Source: an uncultured Bacteroidales bacterium (GTDB lineage: Bacteria; Bacteroidota; Bacteroidia; Bacteroidales; UBA932). From it: DNA of 34,510 bases. The notes below the pieces were generated by a model that searched no databases, was not told the origin of the DNA, and was given only the letters and a program-made list of their open reading frames with translations. Where the stretch lies: NCBI GenBank assembly GCA_945870315.1, contig CAMBRR010000016.1, positions 1 to 34,510 on the forward strand, read 5' to 3'. A program made the position numbers and the translations under genes. This document shows, piece by piece, positions 1 through 11,671 of this stretch; positions within the stretch are counted from its first letter, which is position 1, and each line of letters begins with the position of its first letter.

Positions 1-77
1 CAGCAATGACAATGGTCGCTGGTACAGCGAGAAGTATGGGTATCAAAGTCGAGGGAACTTTCCCTGCTGACCTTTAA
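1..77 (+). CDS. rplK: 50S ribosomal protein L11, C-terminal end (partial)
   Basis: The reading frame enters from outside the window (first full codon at position 3) and stops at TAA 75-77. The 24 visible residues include [12 protein letters not shown], which matches the conserved C-terminus of L11 (the rRNA-binding domain of the GTPase-associated centre). Its place directly before rplA is the near-universal rplK-rplA order. Only the tail is present, so nothing can be said about the rest of the protein. Confidence 0.93.
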   Translation, partial: AMTMVAGTARSMGIKVEGTFPADL

Positions 78-91
78 AAATCACACGCAAA

Positions 92-793
92 ATGAGTAAA
101 CTGACAAAGAACCAAAAAATGGTGATGGCCAAATATGATTCGGCCGCGCAGTATAAGCTATCAGATGCATGTGATCTCGTAAAGGAAATTACCTTTACCA
201 AATTTGATGCGTCAGTAGAGCTTCACGTCAACCTCGGAGTTGACCCTCGTAAGGCAAACCAGATGGTCCGTGGCGTCGTGACTCTTCCAAATGGAACGGG
301 TAAACAGACAAGGGTGCTTGTTCTTTGTACTCCTGACAAGGAGAACGAGGCAAAAGAGGCAGGCGCTGACTATGTAGGACTTGACGAATACATCGATAAG
401 ATCAAAGGTGGCTGGACTGATGTAGATGTTATTATCTGTACTCCTTCAGTTATGGCTAAGGTTGGTGTAATCGGTAGAATCCTCGGTCCTCGTGGTTTGA
501 TGCCTAACCCTAAGACAGGTACTGTTACGATGGAAATCGGAAAGGCTGTCAAGGAAGTCAAGTCCGGTAAGATTGACTTTAAAGTTGACAAGACCGGAAT
601 AGTGCATGCTGCAATCGGAAAGGTTTCCTTCACCGGAAAGCAGATTCTTGAGAACGCGCAGGAGATGCTTTCAGCTATCCTCAAACTCAAACCTGCTACC
701 CTTAAGGGTACTTACCTTATCGCAGCCTCTATCTGCTCAACTATGAGCCCTGCAGTACATATTGATATTAAAACAATCGGCAGTGCTGAATAA
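92..793 (+). CDS. rplA: 50S ribosomal protein L1
   Basis: This 233-residue protein has the normal length for bacterial L1, which binds 23S rRNA at the mobile L1 stalk and in many bacteria also represses its own operon. Recognisable L1 blocks are [12 protein letters not shown] near residues 50-61, [14 protein letters not shown] around residues 130-145, and [15 protein letters not shown] near residues 163-177. The ATG at 92 lies 14 nt after the rplK stop. It is followed by rplJ after 13 nt, so the genes are almost certainly co-transcribed. I did not identify an L1-binding mRNA mimic; it may lie upstream of the window. Confidence 0.98.
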   Translation: MSKLTKNQKMVMAKYDSAAQYKLSDACDLVKEITFTKFDASVELHVNLGVDPRKANQMVRGVVTLPNGTGKQTRVLVLCTPDKENEAKEAGADYVGLDEYIDKIKGGWTDVDVIICTPSVMAKVGVIGRILGPRGLMPNPKTGTVTMEIGKAVKEVKSGKIDFKVDKTGIVHAAIGKVSFTGKQILENAQEMLSAILKLKPATLKGTYLIAASICSTMSPAVHIDIKTIGSAE

Positions 794-806
794 ATTTATT
801 TAAGTT

Positions 807-1334
807 ATGAGAAAAGAAGAAAAAGCCCAGATACTTGAATCGATCGCAGCACAGCTCCAGGAGACTCCTAATTTCTACATTACAGACATCTCCGGACTGA
901 ATGCCGGTCAGACATCAATGCTTCGTAGGGAGTGCTTTGAAAAGGGAATCAAACTCGTTGTAGTTAAGAATACCCTTTTCCACAAAGCTGTTGAAGCCCT
1001 CGGAAACGAAGAGGCAACTCTAGTTTTCCCTGCTTTGGAAGGTCCTACTGCAATTATGTATTGCGAGACACCGAATGCGCCTGCAAAGCTCATCAAGAAA
1101 TTCAATGAAGCAGGTCAGGACAAGCCAGCTCTCAAGGCTGCATATGTTCAGGAGTGCGCATTTGTCGGTGCCGACAAACTCAACGAGCTCTGCAACATCA
1201 AGTCACGCGAGGAACTCATCGCAGACATCGTTGCCCTGCTCCAGTCTCCAGTCCGCAATGTTGTTTCTGCTCTCCAGAACGCTGGTCCTCAGACAATTGC
1301 TGGTCTCGTAAAGACACTTTCAGAAAAAGAATAA
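807..1334 (+). CDS. rplJ: 50S ribosomal protein L10
   Basis: The product is 175 residues, typical for L10, which forms the base of the L7/L12 stalk and carries L12 dimers on its C-terminal helix. The N-terminal part has the family pattern, with KEEKAQILESIAAQL at residues 3-17 and an RRECFEKGIKLVVVKNTL stretch near residues 40-57. The C-terminal helix that would bind L12 is around residues 140-175. The gap from rplA is only 13 nt, so the long L10 leader known from Escherichia coli is absent here. Confidence 0.97.
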   Translation: MRKEEKAQILESIAAQLQETPNFYITDISGLNAGQTSMLRRECFEKGIKLVVVKNTLFHKAVEALGNEEATLVFPALEGPTAIMYCETPNAPAKLIKKFNEAGQDKPALKAAYVQECAFVGADKLNELCNIKSREELIADIVALLQSPVRNVVSALQNAGPQTIAGLVKTLSEKE

Positions 1335-1361
1335 TCAATAACAATTTTAATAATTACAATT

Positions 1362-1739
1362 ATGGCAGATATTAAAGCACTTGCAGAAGAGTTGGTTAAC
1401 CTTACTGTAAAAGATGTTCAGGAACTCGCTAACATCCTCAAAGAAGAGTATGGAATTGAGCCAGCTGCAGCAGCAGTTGCAGTTGCAGGTCCAGCAGCAG
1501 GCGCCGGTGAGGCAGCAGCTGCAGAGCAGACTGAATTCGATGTTATCCTCAAATCAGCTGGTCAGGCTAAGCTTGGCGTTGTAAAGGCTGTTAAAGAGGC
1601 AACCGGTCTCGGACTGAAAGAGTCTAAGGACATTGTTGACAAGGCTCCGGTAGCAGTTAAGGAGAAAGTTTCCAAGGCTGAGGCTGAGGCATTGAAGGCT
1701 GCCCTTGAAGAGGCAGGAGCTGAAGTTGAAATTAAATAA
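1362..1739 (+). CDS. rplL: 50S ribosomal protein L7/L12
   Basis: The 125-residue acidic product is the usual length for L7/L12, the multicopy stalk protein that recruits translational GTPases. An N-terminal dimerisation domain (about residues 1-33) is followed by an alanine-rich hinge (about 35-56). The conserved C-terminal domain contains [20 protein letters not shown] and ends in VEIK. The ATG follows an A/T-rich leader without an obvious Shine-Dalgarno site. An intrinsic-terminator-like hairpin separates it from rpoB. Confidence 0.98.
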   Translation: MADIKALAEELVNLTVKDVQELANILKEEYGIEPAAAAVAVAGPAAGAGEAAAAEQTEFDVILKSAGQAKLGVVKAVKEATGLGLKESKDIVDKAPVAVKEKVSKAEAEALKAALEEAGAEVEIK

Positions 1740-1774
1740 CTTCACCCCTTCCCCTCTGATGGGAAAACAATTCG

Positions 1775-1806
1775 GGTTTAGGGCCAAATAGGCTCTAAAC
1801 CTTTTT
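1775..1806 (+). terminator. rplL-rpoB intergenic hairpin, probable transcription attenuator
   Basis: GGTTTAGGGCC (1775-1785) pairs with GGCTCTAAACC (1791-1801) over 11 bp with one G-U pair and a 5-nt loop, followed by five T residues. This has the form of an intrinsic terminator. No promoter box is obvious before rpoB at 1846, so partial read-through is the simplest reading. In Escherichia coli an attenuator at this same junction keeps RNA polymerase subunits below ribosomal protein L12 levels. Confidence 0.8.
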
Positions 1807-1845
1807 GTCGTAATAAGTTTTTCTCTATATACCAAAGGCAGAAAG

Positions 1846-4800
1846 ATGTCAAAAAAGACTAAAAATCAGCGAGTTTCATTCGCATCATCAAAAATTCTCC
1901 TTGAGTATCCTGACCTTCTTGAGGTTCAGCTGAAGTCCTTCCAGGATTTTTTCCAGCTTGACACCACTCCTGAAAACAGGCGTAACGAAGGACTCTATCA
2001 GGTTTTCCAGGAGATATTCCCAATCGAAGACACCAGGAACAACTATAAACTTGAATTCATCGATTATTTTATCGATCCTCCGCAGTATTCGATTGATGAG
2101 TGTCTTGAGAGAGGACTGACATACAACGTTCCTCTGAAGGCAAAACTCCGCCTTTCTTGCAGCGATCCGGACCACGAAGATTTCGATACCAAAGTTCAGG
2201 ATGTTTACCTTGGCAACATCCCGTATATGACTCCGGGCGGAACTTTCATTATCAACGGATCAGAAAGAATCATAGTATCCCAGCTGCACCGTTCTCCTGG
2301 CGTTTTCTTCGGCCAGAGCCTTCACGCAAACGGTACAAAACTCTATTCTGCACGTATCATCCCGTTCAAGGGATCCTGGATTGAGTTCGCAACCGACATC
2401 AACAACGTGATGTATGCCTACATCGACAGGAAGAAAAAATTGCCTGTCACTACACTTTTGAGGGCAATCGGATTCAACAGCGACAAGGATATCATAGATA
2501 TTTTCGGACTTGCCGACGAAGTTGAGGTCACAGAGGAGAACCTCAGGGCCAACGAAGGTCGCAAGCTCGCAGCCAAAGTCCTTAAGACTTGGATAGAGGA
2601 CTTCGTTGATGAGGATACCGGAGAGGTAATTCCGGTTGAGAGGACCACACCTATTGTTGAGCGTGGCGAAATCCTCAGCGAAGACACGATTGCAAGACTT
2701 GCAGAGACAGACGTAAAGACCATCCTCCTCCAGAAGGATGACGCCAATGTCAACGAGTATGCAATCATCTACAACACCTTGCAGAAAGATCCTACAAATA
2801 CTGAAATGGAAGCTGTCAACTATATCTACAAGCAGCTCCGCAATTCAGAACCGCCTGATGAGGCAACCGCAAGGGATGTCATTGAGAAACTTTTCTTCTC
2901 CGAGAAGAGATATGATCTTGGAGATGTCGGTCGTTACAGACTCAACAAGAAACTCAATCTCACAATTGACGATCAGACAAGAGTCCTGACTAATACCGAC
3001 ATTATCGAGATTATCAAATATTTGATTCAGCTCATCAACTCGAAGGCTGTGGTTGACGATATCGACCACCTTAGCAACAGACGTATCAGAACTGTTGGTG
3101 AACAGCTTGCCAACCAGTTCAGCGTAGGCCTTGCGAGAATGGCCCGTACAATTCGCGAAAGGATGAATGTACGTGACAGTGAGCAGTTTGCACCGACCGA
3201 CTTGATCAACGCAAAGACTTTGTCATCTGTTATCAACTCGTTCTTCGGTACCAGTCAGTTGTCACAGTTCATGGACCAGACCAACCCGCTTTCAGAAATG
3301 ACTCACAAGCGTCGTCTGTCAGCCCTTGGTCCTGGCGGTCTTTCAAGAGACCGTGCAGGTTTCGAGGTTCGTGACGTACACTATACTCACTATGGACGCC
3401 TTTGTCCTATTGAAACTCCGGAAGGTCCGAATATCGGTCTTATTTCATCACTTTGCGTATATGCCCGTATCAATGACCTTGGTTTCATCGAGACTCCTTA
3501 CCGCAAGGTAGAGGGAGGAAAGGTTGACCTGAGTTCTGAAGGATGGACATATATGAGTGCAGAGGAGGAGGAAGACAAGATGGTTTCACTTGCCAAGGTC
3601 AAGATGGATGAAGATGGCAACATCCTCGAAGATAGGATTCAGTGCCGTCTTGGCGCCGATTTCCCTGTCGTGACCAAGGAGGAAGTGAATTATATGGACG
3701 TTGCTCCTAACCAGATTGCATCTGTTGCGGCATCCCTGATTCCGTTCCTTGAGCACGATGATGCTCACCGTGCATTGATGGGTGCGAATATGATGCGTCA
3801 GGCTGTTCCGCTTCTTAATCCTGAATCTCCTATCGTAGGTACCGGACTTGAGGAGCGTGTATGTCTCGATTCAAGGACACAGGTCAGGGCCGAGAGGAGA
3901 GGTGAGGTGGTTTACGTAGATGCCAAAGAGATACACGTAAAATATGATCGTACTGACGATGAGAAATTCGTAAGTTTCTCACCAGATGTAACCGTTTACC
4001 AGCTTCCTATATATAGAAGGACCAACCAGAGCACTACAATTCTCCTTAAACCGATTGTTCGCAAGGGAGATATCGTAGAGCCTGGCCAGATACTTACCGA
4101 GGGTTATGCAACCCAGAACGGTGAACTTGCTCTTGGACGTAACCTCAAGGTTGCATTTATGCCTTGGAAGGGTTATAACTATGAGGATGCTATCGTGATT
4201 TCAGAGAGGATGATTCGTTGGGATATCCTCACTTCCATCCACGTGGATGAGTACATCACAGAGGTGCGCGATACCAAGAGAGGTATGGAGGAACTCACTT
4301 CCGATATCCCGAATGTGAGCGAAGATGCAACCAAGGATCTTGATGAAAATGGTATAATCCGTATTGGTGCCCACATCGATCCAGGTGACATTATGATTGG
4401 TAAGATTACTCCTAAAGGCGAAAGCGATCCTTCTCCTGAAGAGAAACTCCTCAGGGCCATCTTCGGTGACAAGGCTGGCGATGTAAAGGATGCTTCACTC
4501 AAGGCTACTCCGTCATTGAGCGGTACCGTAATCAACACAGCACTTTATTCGAAGGTTGCAAAGGAAAGCGGACGCAAAGGTGCAAAGAGTGATCAGAAGG
4601 TAAGGATTGAGAAGGCCGAAGAAGAATTCCAGGCCAAGGCAGCCGCCCTCTTCTCACGTTTCATTGATAAGCTTTCTGTACTTGTACAGGGCAAGAAGAG
4701 CGCCGGAATCAGCGACTTGTATGGCGTTGAAATCGTACCTAAGGGCAAGGATCTCACTGATGAAGTAATCAAGGGAATTGACTATGAGAACATCAGTTCC

Positions 4801-5667
4801 ACTAAGTGGACTTCAGACAAGAACACCAATGCAATGATTCGAGACCTCATCAACAACTACCGAATTGCCTACAAGGAGGAAGTTGCAAAGAGCAAGAGGA
4901 TCTTGGACAAAATCAAAGTCGGTGACGAACTTCCAAATGGAGTGATGCAACTTGCAAAGGTTTATGTTGCCAAGAAGAGAAAGATCAGAGTCGGTGACAA
5001 GATGGCTGGACGCCACGGTAACAAGGGTATTGTTGCCAAGGTCGTAAGGGACGAGGATATGCCGTTCCTTGAGGATGGAACTCCAGTAGATATAGTTCTG
5101 AACCCTCTGGGTGTGCCTTCCCGTATGAACCTCGGTCAGATTTATGAGACAGTCCTTGGTTGGGCAGGAGAGGAACTCGGACTTAAGTTCAGTACTCCTA
5201 TCTTCGATGGTGCATCCCTTGATGACATCTGCAAATATACCGACAAGGCCGGTCTTCCTCGTTATGGAAAGACATATCTCCGTGATGGAGGTACAGGTGA
5301 ATGGTTTGACCAGCCTGCTACTGTCGGAGTCATCTATATGATTAAGCTTGGTCATATGGTAGATGACAAGATGCACGCCCGTTCAATCGGTCCTTATTCT
5401 CTCATCACTCAGCAGCCTCTTGGCGGTAAAGCTCAGTTCGGAGGTCAGCGTTTCGGAGAGATGGAGGTTTGGGCGCTTGAAGCATTCGGCGCATCCAATG
5501 TTCTTCAGGAAATCCTCACCGTCAAGTCAGATGACGTCACAGGCAGGTCCAAAGCTTATGAGGCCATTGTCAAAGGTGACCTGATGCCTACTCCAGGCAT
5601 ACCTGAATCTCTCAATGTGCTCCTGCACGAGTTGAGAGGCCTTGGACTTAAAGTAAGTTTGGACTAA
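1846..5667 (+). CDS. rpoB: DNA-directed RNA polymerase subunit beta
   Basis: This 1273-residue protein is the beta subunit of the core RNA polymerase. The rifampicin-binding segment starts near residue 466 and carries D477, H487 and S492, which correspond to E. coli D516, H526 and S531. All three are the susceptible (wild-type) residues. Further landmarks are [16 protein letters not shown] just after that segment, [14 protein letters not shown] in the catalytic region and [20 protein letters not shown] near the C-terminus. The gene lies 106 nt after rplL and 26 nt before rpoC, forming the standard cluster. Confidence 0.99.
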   Translation: MSKKTKNQRVSFASSKILLEYPDLLEVQLKSFQDFFQLDTTPENRRNEGLYQVFQEIFPIEDTRNNYKLEFIDYFIDPPQYSIDECLERGLTYNVPLKAKLRLSCSDPDHEDFDTKVQDVYLGNIPYMTPGGTFIINGSERIIVSQLHRSPGVFFGQSLHANGTKLYSARIIPFKGSWIEFATDINNVMYAYIDRKKKLPVTTLLRAIGFNSDKDIIDIFGLADEVEVTEENLRANEGRKLAAKVLKTWIEDFVDEDTGEVIPVERTTPIVERGEILSEDTIARLAETDVKTILLQKDDANVNEYAIIYNTLQKDPTNTEMEAVNYIYKQLRNSEPPDEATARDVIEKLFFSEKRYDLGDVGRYRLNKKLNLTIDDQTRVLTNTDIIEIIKYLIQLINSKAVVDDIDHLSNRRIRTVGEQLANQFSVGLARMARTIRERMNVRDSEQFAPTDLINAKTLSSVINSFFGTSQLSQFMDQTNPLSEMTHKRRLSALGPGGLSRDRAGFEVRDVHYTHYGRLCPIETPEGPNIGLISSLCVYARINDLGFIETPYRKVEGGKVDLSSEGWTYMSAEEEEDKMVSLAKVKMDEDGNILEDRIQCRLGADFPVVTKEEVNYMDVAPNQIASVAASLIPFLEHDDAHRALMGANMMRQAVPLLNPESPIVGTGLEERVCLDSRTQVRAERRGEVVYVDAKEIHVKYDRTDDEKFVSFSPDVTVYQLPIYRRTNQSTTILLKPIVRKGDIVEPGQILTEGYATQNGELALGRNLKVAFMPWKGYNYEDAIVISERMIRWDILTSIHVDEYITEVRDTKRGMEELTSDIPNVSEDATKDLDENGIIRIGAHIDPGDIMIGKITPKGESDPSPEEKLLRAIFGDKAGDVKDASLKATPSLSGTVINTALYSKVAKESGRKGAKSDQKVRIEKAEEEFQAKAAALFSRFIDKLSVLVQGKKSAGISDLYGVEIVPKGKDLTDEVIKGIDYENISSTKWTSDKNTNAMIRDLINNYRIAYKEEVAKSKRILDKIKVGDELPNGVMQLAKVYVAKKRKIRVGDKMAGRHGNKGIVAKVVRDEDMPFLEDGTPVDIVLNPLGVPSRMNLGQIYETVLGWAGEELGLKFSTPIFDGASLDDICKYTDKAGLPRYGKTYLRDGGTGEWFDQPATVGVIYMIKLGHMVDDKMHARSIGPYSLITQQPLGGKAQFGGQRFGEMEVWALEAFGASNVLQEILTVKSDDVTGRSKAYEAIVKGDLMPTPGIPESLNVLLHELRGLGLKVSLD

Positions 5668-5693
5668 TAACAGACAATTGAAATTTTAGAAAT

Positions 5694-8600
5694 ATGCCGA
5701 CTTTTAATAAAGAAAACAAGGTTAAAAGCAATTTCGAAAGAATCAGCATCGCACTCGCATCTCCGGAAGATATCAAAGCAAGGTCTTCCGGAGAGGTCCT
5801 GAAGCCGGAAACCGTCAACTATAGAACTTACAAGCCTGAGAAGGATGGTCTGTTCTGTGAGAAGATTTTCGGTCCTACTAAGGACTATGAATGCCATTGC
5901 GGAAAATACAAGAGAATCCGCTATCGTGGCATCGTCTGCGACCGATGTGGTGTTGAAGTGACTGAAAAGAAGGTCCGCAGGGAAAGGATGGGACATATCG
6001 AACTCACCGTTCCTGTGGCTCATATCTGGTACTTCAAGTCAGCTCCTAACAAGATTGCTGCTCTTCTTGGTATAGCTGCCAAGAAACTTGAGGCTGTCAT
6101 CTATTATGAGAAGTACATTGTAATCAAGCCGGGTGCATCCGGTTTCCAGAAACTTGAACTTCTTTCAGAGGAGGAGTATCTTGATACTCTTGCCAATATG
6201 CCTGACAACCAGAACCTTCCTGCAGATGACCCTGACAAGTTTATTGCCGGGATGGGCGCTGAGGCCATTTATGATCTTCTCAAGGAAATCGACATCGATG
6301 CCCTTGCAAAGGAACTTCGTCAGAAGATGCTTACCGAGACTTCCCAGCAGAGGAAGGCTGATGCCCTCAAGCGTCTTAGTATTGTAAAATGGTTCCAGGA
6401 GTCAAAGGAAATCAACCGTCCTGAGTGGATGATCCTCAAGGTTATTCCGGTGATTCCACCTGATTTGAGGCCTCTGGTTCCTCTGGATGGAGGTCGTTTT
6501 GCAACTTCCGACCTCAATGACCTCTACAGAAGGGTTATCATCAGGAACAACCGTCTGAAAAGACTCATAGAGATCAAGGCACCGGAGGTCATCCTTCGCA
6601 ATGAGAAACGTATGCTCCAGGAGGCCGTTGACTCCCTTTTCGATAACTCTAAGAAATCGAATGCGGTCAAGAGCGAGGCCAACAGGACTTTGAAGTCATT
6701 GTCAGACTCACTCAAAGGAAAGCAGGGACGTTTCCGTCAGAACCTTCTCGGTAAACGTGTCGATTACTCTGCACGTTCCGTCATCGTTGTAGGTCCGGAA
6801 CTTAAGATGCATGAGTGCGGTCTTCCTAAGTTTATGGCTGCGGAGCTTTATAAACCATTCATCATCAGAAAGTTGATTGAGCGTGGTATTGTAAAGACCG
6901 TGAAATCTGCGAAGAAAATCGTTGATAGGAAGGATCCTGTAATCTGGGATATCCTTGAGAATGTGATGAAAGGTCATCCGGTACTCTTGAACCGAGCTCC
7001 TACACTTCACAGACTTGGTATCCAGGCTTTCCAGCCTAAGATGATAGAGGGAAAGGCAATCCAGCTTCACCCGCTTGCTTGTACGGCATTCAACGCCGAC
7101 TTCGATGGTGACCAGATGGCCGTCCATCTACCTCTCGGCAATGCTGCCATACTTGAGGCTCAACTTCTTATGCTTGGATCTCACAATATTCTCAATCCTG
7201 CCAACGGAACGCCTATTACGGTTCCTTCTCAGGATATGGTGCTCGGACTTTATTATATTACTAAGGCAAGACCGGGAGCCAAAGGCGAGAAGATGCGTTT
7301 CTATGGACCGGAGGAGGTCATCATAGCTCTCAACGAGAAGGCAATCGACATCCACGCCATGATATTTGTGAGACTTCCTAAGGATAAACAGCATCCAGAG
7401 GCAGGTACACAGATGGTCGAGACCACACCGGGAAGAATCATTGTCAATCAGTTGGTTCCAGTAGAGGTACCTTATATCAACGAAGTTCTTGGCAAGAAGT
7501 CATTGAGAAAGATTATTACCAATGTCATCAAATTTACCGGTGTTGCCCGCACGGCTCAGTTCCTCGATGATATCAAGGATCTCGGTTACACTATGGCATT
7601 CAAAGGAGGTCTTTCATTCAACCTCGGCGACGTAATCATTCCTGAAGAGAAGCATCAGCTGATTGAGGAGGGTTACAATACTGTAGAGTCCATCAAGGCC
7701 AACTTCTCAATGGGTTTCATTACCAACAATGAACGCTACAACAAGGTCATCGACCTCTGGTCTTCTATCGACAACCAGATATCCAGCATAGTGGAAAAAC
7801 AGATTTCCAGCGACCAGCAGGGATTCAACCCTGTCTATATGATGCTGGATTCAGGAGCCCGTGGTTCTGCCCAGCAGATCAAACAGCTCTGCGGTATGCG
7901 TGGACTTATGGCAAAACCTCAGAAATCCGGTGCTCAGGGAGCTGAGATTATCGAGAACCCTATTATTTCCAACCTTAAGGAAGGAATGTCGGTGCTCGAG
8001 TACTTCATCTCAACCCACGGAGCCCGTAAGGGTCTTGCCGATACGGCCTTGAAGACCGCTGATGCCGGTTACCTTACCCGTCGTCTTGTTGATGTATCTC
8101 ACGATGTCATCATCAACGAAGAAGATTGCGGAACTCTCAGAGGTCTGATTGCTACTGCAATCAAGAGCAAGGATGAGATAGTTGAATCTCTTGGAGAAAG
8201 AATACTTGGACGTACTTCCGTACACGATGTATTCAATCCTCTTACTGGAGAACTCATCATTCCTGCAGGCGAAGAGATTACCGAGGATATTGCAAACCTC
8301 ATTGAGTCCCTTCCTATCGAACAGGTTGAAATTCGTTCCGTGCTTACTTGCGAGTCCCGTAAGGGTGTCTGCGCAAAATGTTATGGCCGCAACCTTGCAT
8401 CTGCAAGAATGGTTGAGAAAGGTGAAGTTGTCGGAGTCATTGCTGCACAGTCCATCGGTGAACCTGGTACACAGCTTACACTCCGTACCTTCCACGTCGG
8501 TGGTACAGCTTCAAGTACCGCAGCGGAAAGTTCCATCACATCAAAATACAATGGAAAACTTGAGTTCGAGGAACTTAGGACCATTGAAAGAACAAACGAT

Positions 8601-9941
8601 GACGGAACTGTCAGCGATGTTGTTGTCAGCCGTACTACGGAGCTCCGCATTGTGGATGAGAATACCGGAATTACCTTCTCACAGTACGATGTGCCATATG
8701 GCTCAGTTTTGTACAAGAAGGATAAGGACAAGGTTTCCAAGGGTGATCTTATCTGCGAATGGGATGCCTACAACGCCATCACAATCATCGAGACAGAGGG
8801 TACAGTGCGCTTTGACAGTATGATTGACGGTGTTACTTTCCGTGAGGAGATGGCAGATGAGTACTCTCTCAACAGAGACAAGGTTATCATCGAGTCCCGT
8901 GACAAGTCAAAGAACCCTGCAATCAATATTGTTGATGAGAACGGAGAAAGCAAGAAACAGTACAACCTCCCTGTGGGAGCGCACGTTCTTGTAGAAGACG
9001 GCAAGCAGGTCAAGGTCGGAGACATCATTATCAAGATTCCTCGCGCTATCGGTAAGTCATCCGATATCACCGGAGGTCTTCCTCGTGTCACCGAGCTCTT
9101 TGAAGCTAGAAATCCATCCAATCCTGCAATCGTTTCTGAGATTAACGGAGAGGTTATCATGGGTAAGGTCAAGAGAGGTAACAAGGAGATTATCATCCGC
9201 AACAAATCCGGAATCGAGAAACACTACCTCGTTCCTCTTACCAAGCAGATTCTGGTTCAGGAAAACGACTATGTCAAAGCCGGAACAAGGCTTTCTGATG
9301 GAGCAGTTTCTCCTACGGACATTCTGAATATCCTAGGTCCTATTAAGGTTCAGGAATATATCGTCAATGAAATCCAGGAGGTATATCGTCTCCAGGGTGT
9401 GAAGATCAATGACAAGCACTTTGAAATCATTGTTCGTCAGATGATGAGGAAGGTGCAGATCAATGATCCTGGCGATACGGAATTCCTGCCGGAAGAACTG
9501 GTTGACAAGTGGCAGTTTATGGATACCAATGATGCCATCTATGGCAAGTTCATCGTTCTGGATCCAGGTGATTCTGATAAGTTTGTCGAAGGTGACATCG
9601 TCACTGCTCGTCAGATGAGGGGTGAGAATTCATCTCTTGAAAGACAGGGTCTCAGGATGATGGTCCTTCGTGAGGCAAAGCCTGCTACTGCAAGCCAGGT
9701 CCTCCAGGGTATCACCAGAGCAGCCCTCAAGACCAACAGCTTTATCTCAGCAGCTTCCTTCCAGGAAACCACTAAGGTGCTCAGCGAGGCAGCTATCAGA
9801 GGTAGGGTGGATACACTTGAAGGTCTGAAAGAGAATGTCATCTGTGGACATCCAATCCCTGCCGGTACGGGCCAGAAGGAATTCCAGGAAATTCTTGTAG
9901 CTCCAGTGGCTGATATGCAGAGAAACCTTGCAGATCTCTAA
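5694..9941 (+). CDS. rpoC: DNA-directed RNA polymerase subunit beta prime
   Basis: The product is 1415 residues. The N-terminal zinc site is C67, C69, C82 and C85. The catalytic magnesium loop NADFDGDQM has its three aspartates at D469, D471 and D473. The second zinc site is C812, C886, C893 and C896. The bridge/trigger region includes [20 protein letters not shown]. The start at 5694 comes 26 nt after the rpoB stop. A very strong hairpin follows the stop codon and ends the operon. Nothing unusual was seen in sequence or length. Confidence 0.99.
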   Translation: MPTFNKENKVKSNFERISIALASPEDIKARSSGEVLKPETVNYRTYKPEKDGLFCEKIFGPTKDYECHCGKYKRIRYRGIVCDRCGVEVTEKKVRRERMGHIELTVPVAHIWYFKSAPNKIAALLGIAAKKLEAVIYYEKYIVIKPGASGFQKLELLSEEEYLDTLANMPDNQNLPADDPDKFIAGMGAEAIYDLLKEIDIDALAKELRQKMLTETSQQRKADALKRLSIVKWFQESKEINRPEWMILKVIPVIPPDLRPLVPLDGGRFATSDLNDLYRRVIIRNNRLKRLIEIKAPEVILRNEKRMLQEAVDSLFDNSKKSNAVKSEANRTLKSLSDSLKGKQGRFRQNLLGKRVDYSARSVIVVGPELKMHECGLPKFMAAELYKPFIIRKLIERGIVKTVKSAKKIVDRKDPVIWDILENVMKGHPVLLNRAPTLHRLGIQAFQPKMIEGKAIQLHPLACTAFNADFDGDQMAVHLPLGNAAILEAQLLMLGSHNILNPANGTPITVPSQDMVLGLYYITKARPGAKGEKMRFYGPEEVIIALNEKAIDIHAMIFVRLPKDKQHPEAGTQMVETTPGRIIVNQLVPVEVPYINEVLGKKSLRKIITNVIKFTGVARTAQFLDDIKDLGYTMAFKGGLSFNLGDVIIPEEKHQLIEEGYNTVESIKANFSMGFITNNERYNKVIDLWSSIDNQISSIVEKQISSDQQGFNPVYMMLDSGARGSAQQIKQLCGMRGLMAKPQKSGAQGAEIIENPIISNLKEGMSVLEYFISTHGARKGLADTALKTADAGYLTRRLVDVSHDVIINEEDCGTLRGLIATAIKSKDEIVESLGERILGRTSVHDVFNPLTGELIIPAGEEITEDIANLIESLPIEQVEIRSVLTCESRKGVCAKCYGRNLASARMVEKGEVVGVIAAQSIGEPGTQLTLRTFHVGGTASSTAAESSITSKYNGKLEFEELRTIERTNDDGTVSDVVVSRTTELRIVDENTGITFSQYDVPYGSVLYKKDKDKVSKGDLICEWDAYNAITIIETEGTVRFDSMIDGVTFREEMADEYSLNRDKVIIESRDKSKNPAINIVDENGESKKQYNLPVGAHVLVEDGKQVKVGDIIIKIPRAIGKSSDITGGLPRVTELFEARNPSNPAIVSEINGEVIMGKVKRGNKEIIIRNKSGIEKHYLVPLTKQILVQENDYVKAGTRLSDGAVSPTDILNILGPIKVQEYIVNEIQEVYRLQGVKINDKHFEIIVRQMMRKVQINDPGDTEFLPEELVDKWQFMDTNDAIYGKFIVLDPGDSDKFVEGDIVTARQMRGENSSLERQGLRMMVLREAKPATASQVLQGITRAALKTNSFISAASFQETTKVLSEAAIRGRVDTLEGLKENVICGHPIPAGTGQKEFQEILVAPVADMQRNLADL

Positions 9942-9959
9942 AGGATAATCTGAAGATGC

Positions 9960-10010
9960 TTTTCGAGGGTGACTGAAAACTCGCTTTTCAGTTACCCTCG
10001 AAAATTTTTT
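9960..10010 (+). terminator. Intrinsic terminator of the rpoBC operon
   Basis: TTTTCGAGGGT-G-ACTGAAAA (9960-9979) pairs with TTTTCAGT-T-ACCCTCGAAAA (9985-10004) over 20 bp, the only non-Watson-Crick pair being one G-T. The loop is CTCGC, followed by six T residues (10005-10010). The convergent gene on the other strand ends at 10015; on that strand no long T run follows the stem, so the hairpin mainly serves rpoC. Confidence 0.93.
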
Positions 10011-10014
10011 ACTC

Positions 10015-11568
10015 TCATCTTTGTGTGTTTTTCCTGTCAAGGAATCTGTATCCGGCAGCTTCGGTAATGTGCTCTGGGAGAATGTCTGCCACACCTTCCA
10101 GGTCAGCTATGGTTCTTGCCAGCTTGACGATTCTGGAACAGGCTCTTGCGGACAATCCCATTCTTGCAATCAGTTTCTCAAGCAGCTGGTTGCACTCCGG
10201 ACTTAATTGACAATATTTGTCCAGCATGCGATTGCTCATAGCTGCATTGCAAAATATGCCTTCCCCATCAAATCTCATTTTCTGAATCTCCCTTGCTCTA
10301 GCAACTCTCTGTGCAATTGCTGAGGATGATTCTCCTTTTTCACGCTGTACCAGACGTCTGGCATCCACAGGATGCATCCATAGCTGAATGTCAATACGGT
10401 CTAGAATCGGGCCGGATAGTTTGGAGAAGTAGGCATCTCTTCGAGCGGGAGTGCAAGTACACCTGTCACCTTCTCCGTAATAACCGCACGGACAAGGGTT
10501 GGCTGCTGCAATGAGGGTGAAATCAGCCGGATATTCAACCTTTGACTTGATTCGGGAAATGACCACTCTCTTGTCCTCCATAGGGCTTCGGAGTGCCTCC
10601 AGAAGCCTTTTAGGGGCTTCGCAGAATTCGTCAATGAAAAGAATTCCGTTATGGGCAAGTGAGATTTCACCCGGAGTCGGATTCTCGGTGCCTCCGCCTA
10701 TCAGAGCTGGGACAGATATGCTGTTGTGTGGACTTCTGAATGGCCTTTGTTTAATCAATCCTGTATTGGATGTGTGCTTGAGAGCGACAGAATATATCTT
10801 GCTGGTCTGGATAGATTCCTCAAAAGTCATAGGAGGCAGGATGGCTGACATCGCTTTTGCCAACGAACTTTTCCCGCTTCCTGGGGCACCGATCAGAAGA
10901 ACATTATGGCCGCCTGCCGCTGCTATCTCTATTCCTCTCTTCGCGCTTTCCTGGCCTATTATTTCGCTGAAATCCATTATGTTGCCGAGACTTTTATCCC
11001 GGGGAATCTTTTCTTTGTGATTTCTCATTCGGTTCTCCACAAGAAGGTCATTGCACTCCTTGTCGTTTCTCAGTATTCTGAGTGCATCCCCAAGAGTCTC
11101 AATTCCGAAAATATTGCCCCTGCCCAGATCTACAGCCTCCAAAGCAGAATTTAAAGGCAGTATGCACCCTTTTAATCCGATTTTCTCTGCCAGTTCCACA
11201 AATGGAATGCTTCCAGGGACATCTCTGACCGAGCCGTCCAGTCCCAGTTCTCCCATAATAAGATATTCGCCCAGATGGGGCATTTCGGCTTGGCCGGAAG
11301 CTGCGATGATGCCCAGTGAAATAGGGACATCATATCCGCTTCCTTTTTTATGGACATCAGCCGGAGCCAGATTGATTACAATCTTCCTCCCCGGAATCCT
11401 AAATCCCATTGACTGAAGAGCCGTTATTGTTCTGAGAAGACTCTCCTTTACGGCAACATCCGCCAACCCCACAAGATGAATTCCAATGCCGGAGGCGATA
11501 TCCACCTCTATAGTAACAGGAACGGCATCAATCCCTATGCACTTCGCGCCTTGAATGTTGATAAGCAT
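10015..11568 (-). CDS. comM: YifB/ComM-type magnesium-chelatase-like AAA+ ATPase
   Basis: This protein belongs to the YifB/ComM family, hexameric AAA+ proteins; ComM is known as a branch-migration helicase helping integrate transformed DNA, but YifB is widespread and its role in Bacteroidota is not settled. Counting from an ATG at 11592 (525 residues), the N-terminal ChlI-like domain is followed by Walker A GAPGSGKS (235-242), Walker B ILFIDE (317-322), a cysteine cluster NPCPCGYYGEGDRCTC (365-380) and an arginine-finger/sensor stretch SGPILDRIDIQ. I prefer the ATG at 11568 (517 residues), because family members usually begin near MLxxxxGxxxxGID. It is convergent with rpoC and divergent from mlaE. 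Confidence 0.88.
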   Translation of the reverse strand: MLINIQGAKCIGIDAVPVTIEVDIASGIGIHLVGLADVAVKESLLRTITALQSMGFRIPGRKIVINLAPADVHKKGSGYDVPISLGIIAASGQAEMPHLGEYLIMGELGLDGSVRDVPGSIPFVELAEKIGLKGCILPLNSALEAVDLGRGNIFGIETLGDALRILRNDKECNDLLVENRMRNHKEKIPRDKSLGNIMDFSEIIGQESAKRGIEIAAAGGHNVLLIGAPGSGKSSLAKAMSAILPPMTFEESIQTSKIYSVALKHTSNTGLIKQRPFRSPHNSISVPALIGGGTENPTPGEISLAHNGILFIDEFCEAPKRLLEALRSPMEDKRVVISRIKSKVEYPADFTLIAAANPCPCGYYGEGDRCTCTPARRDAYFSKLSGPILDRIDIQLWMHPVDARRLVQREKGESSSAIAQRVARAREIQKMRFDGEGIFCNAAMSNRMLDKYCQLSPECNQLLEKLIARMGLSARACSRIVKLARTIADLEGVADILPEHITEAAGYRFLDRKNTQR

Positions 11569-11613
11569 AATTTTTTTTGCAAATCTGTGCATAGCTTGTC
11601 ACTTTACCTCACA

Positions 11614-11649
11614 TTTGCACGACAAAAAAAGAAAAATGTGGTAAATTTG
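11614..11649 (+). promoter_or_regulatory. Bacteroidota-type promoter for mlaE-mlaF
   Basis: TAAATTTG at 11642-11649 is a perfect TAnnTTTG -7 box lying 22 nt before the mlaE ATG. A TTTG at 11614-11617 could be the -33 element, but the 24-nt spacer is longer than the usual 19-21 nt, so that part is less certain. Confidence 0.6.
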
Positions 11650-11671
11650 GAATCCAAAATTTATTTTGCAT

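Noticed and set aside
4813..5376. 187-codon open frame on the minus strand inside rpoB
   Set aside because: It is antisense to the conserved beta-subunit sequence, has no recognisable domain and no promoter; it is a shadow of rpoB codon use.
8182..8823. 213-codon open frame on the plus strand in another frame of rpoC
   Set aside because: It lies entirely within the conserved rpoC frame and its translation is low-complexity Ser/Leu-rich sequence with no family resemblance.
11666..11671. TTG start two codons before the mlaE ATG
   Set aside because: An ATG at 11672 gives the normal family N-terminus; the TTG adds only two residues and has no better ribosome-binding context. The same reasoning removed TTG starts before mdh (23345), the lipoprotein (24564) and the M16-like gene (28720).
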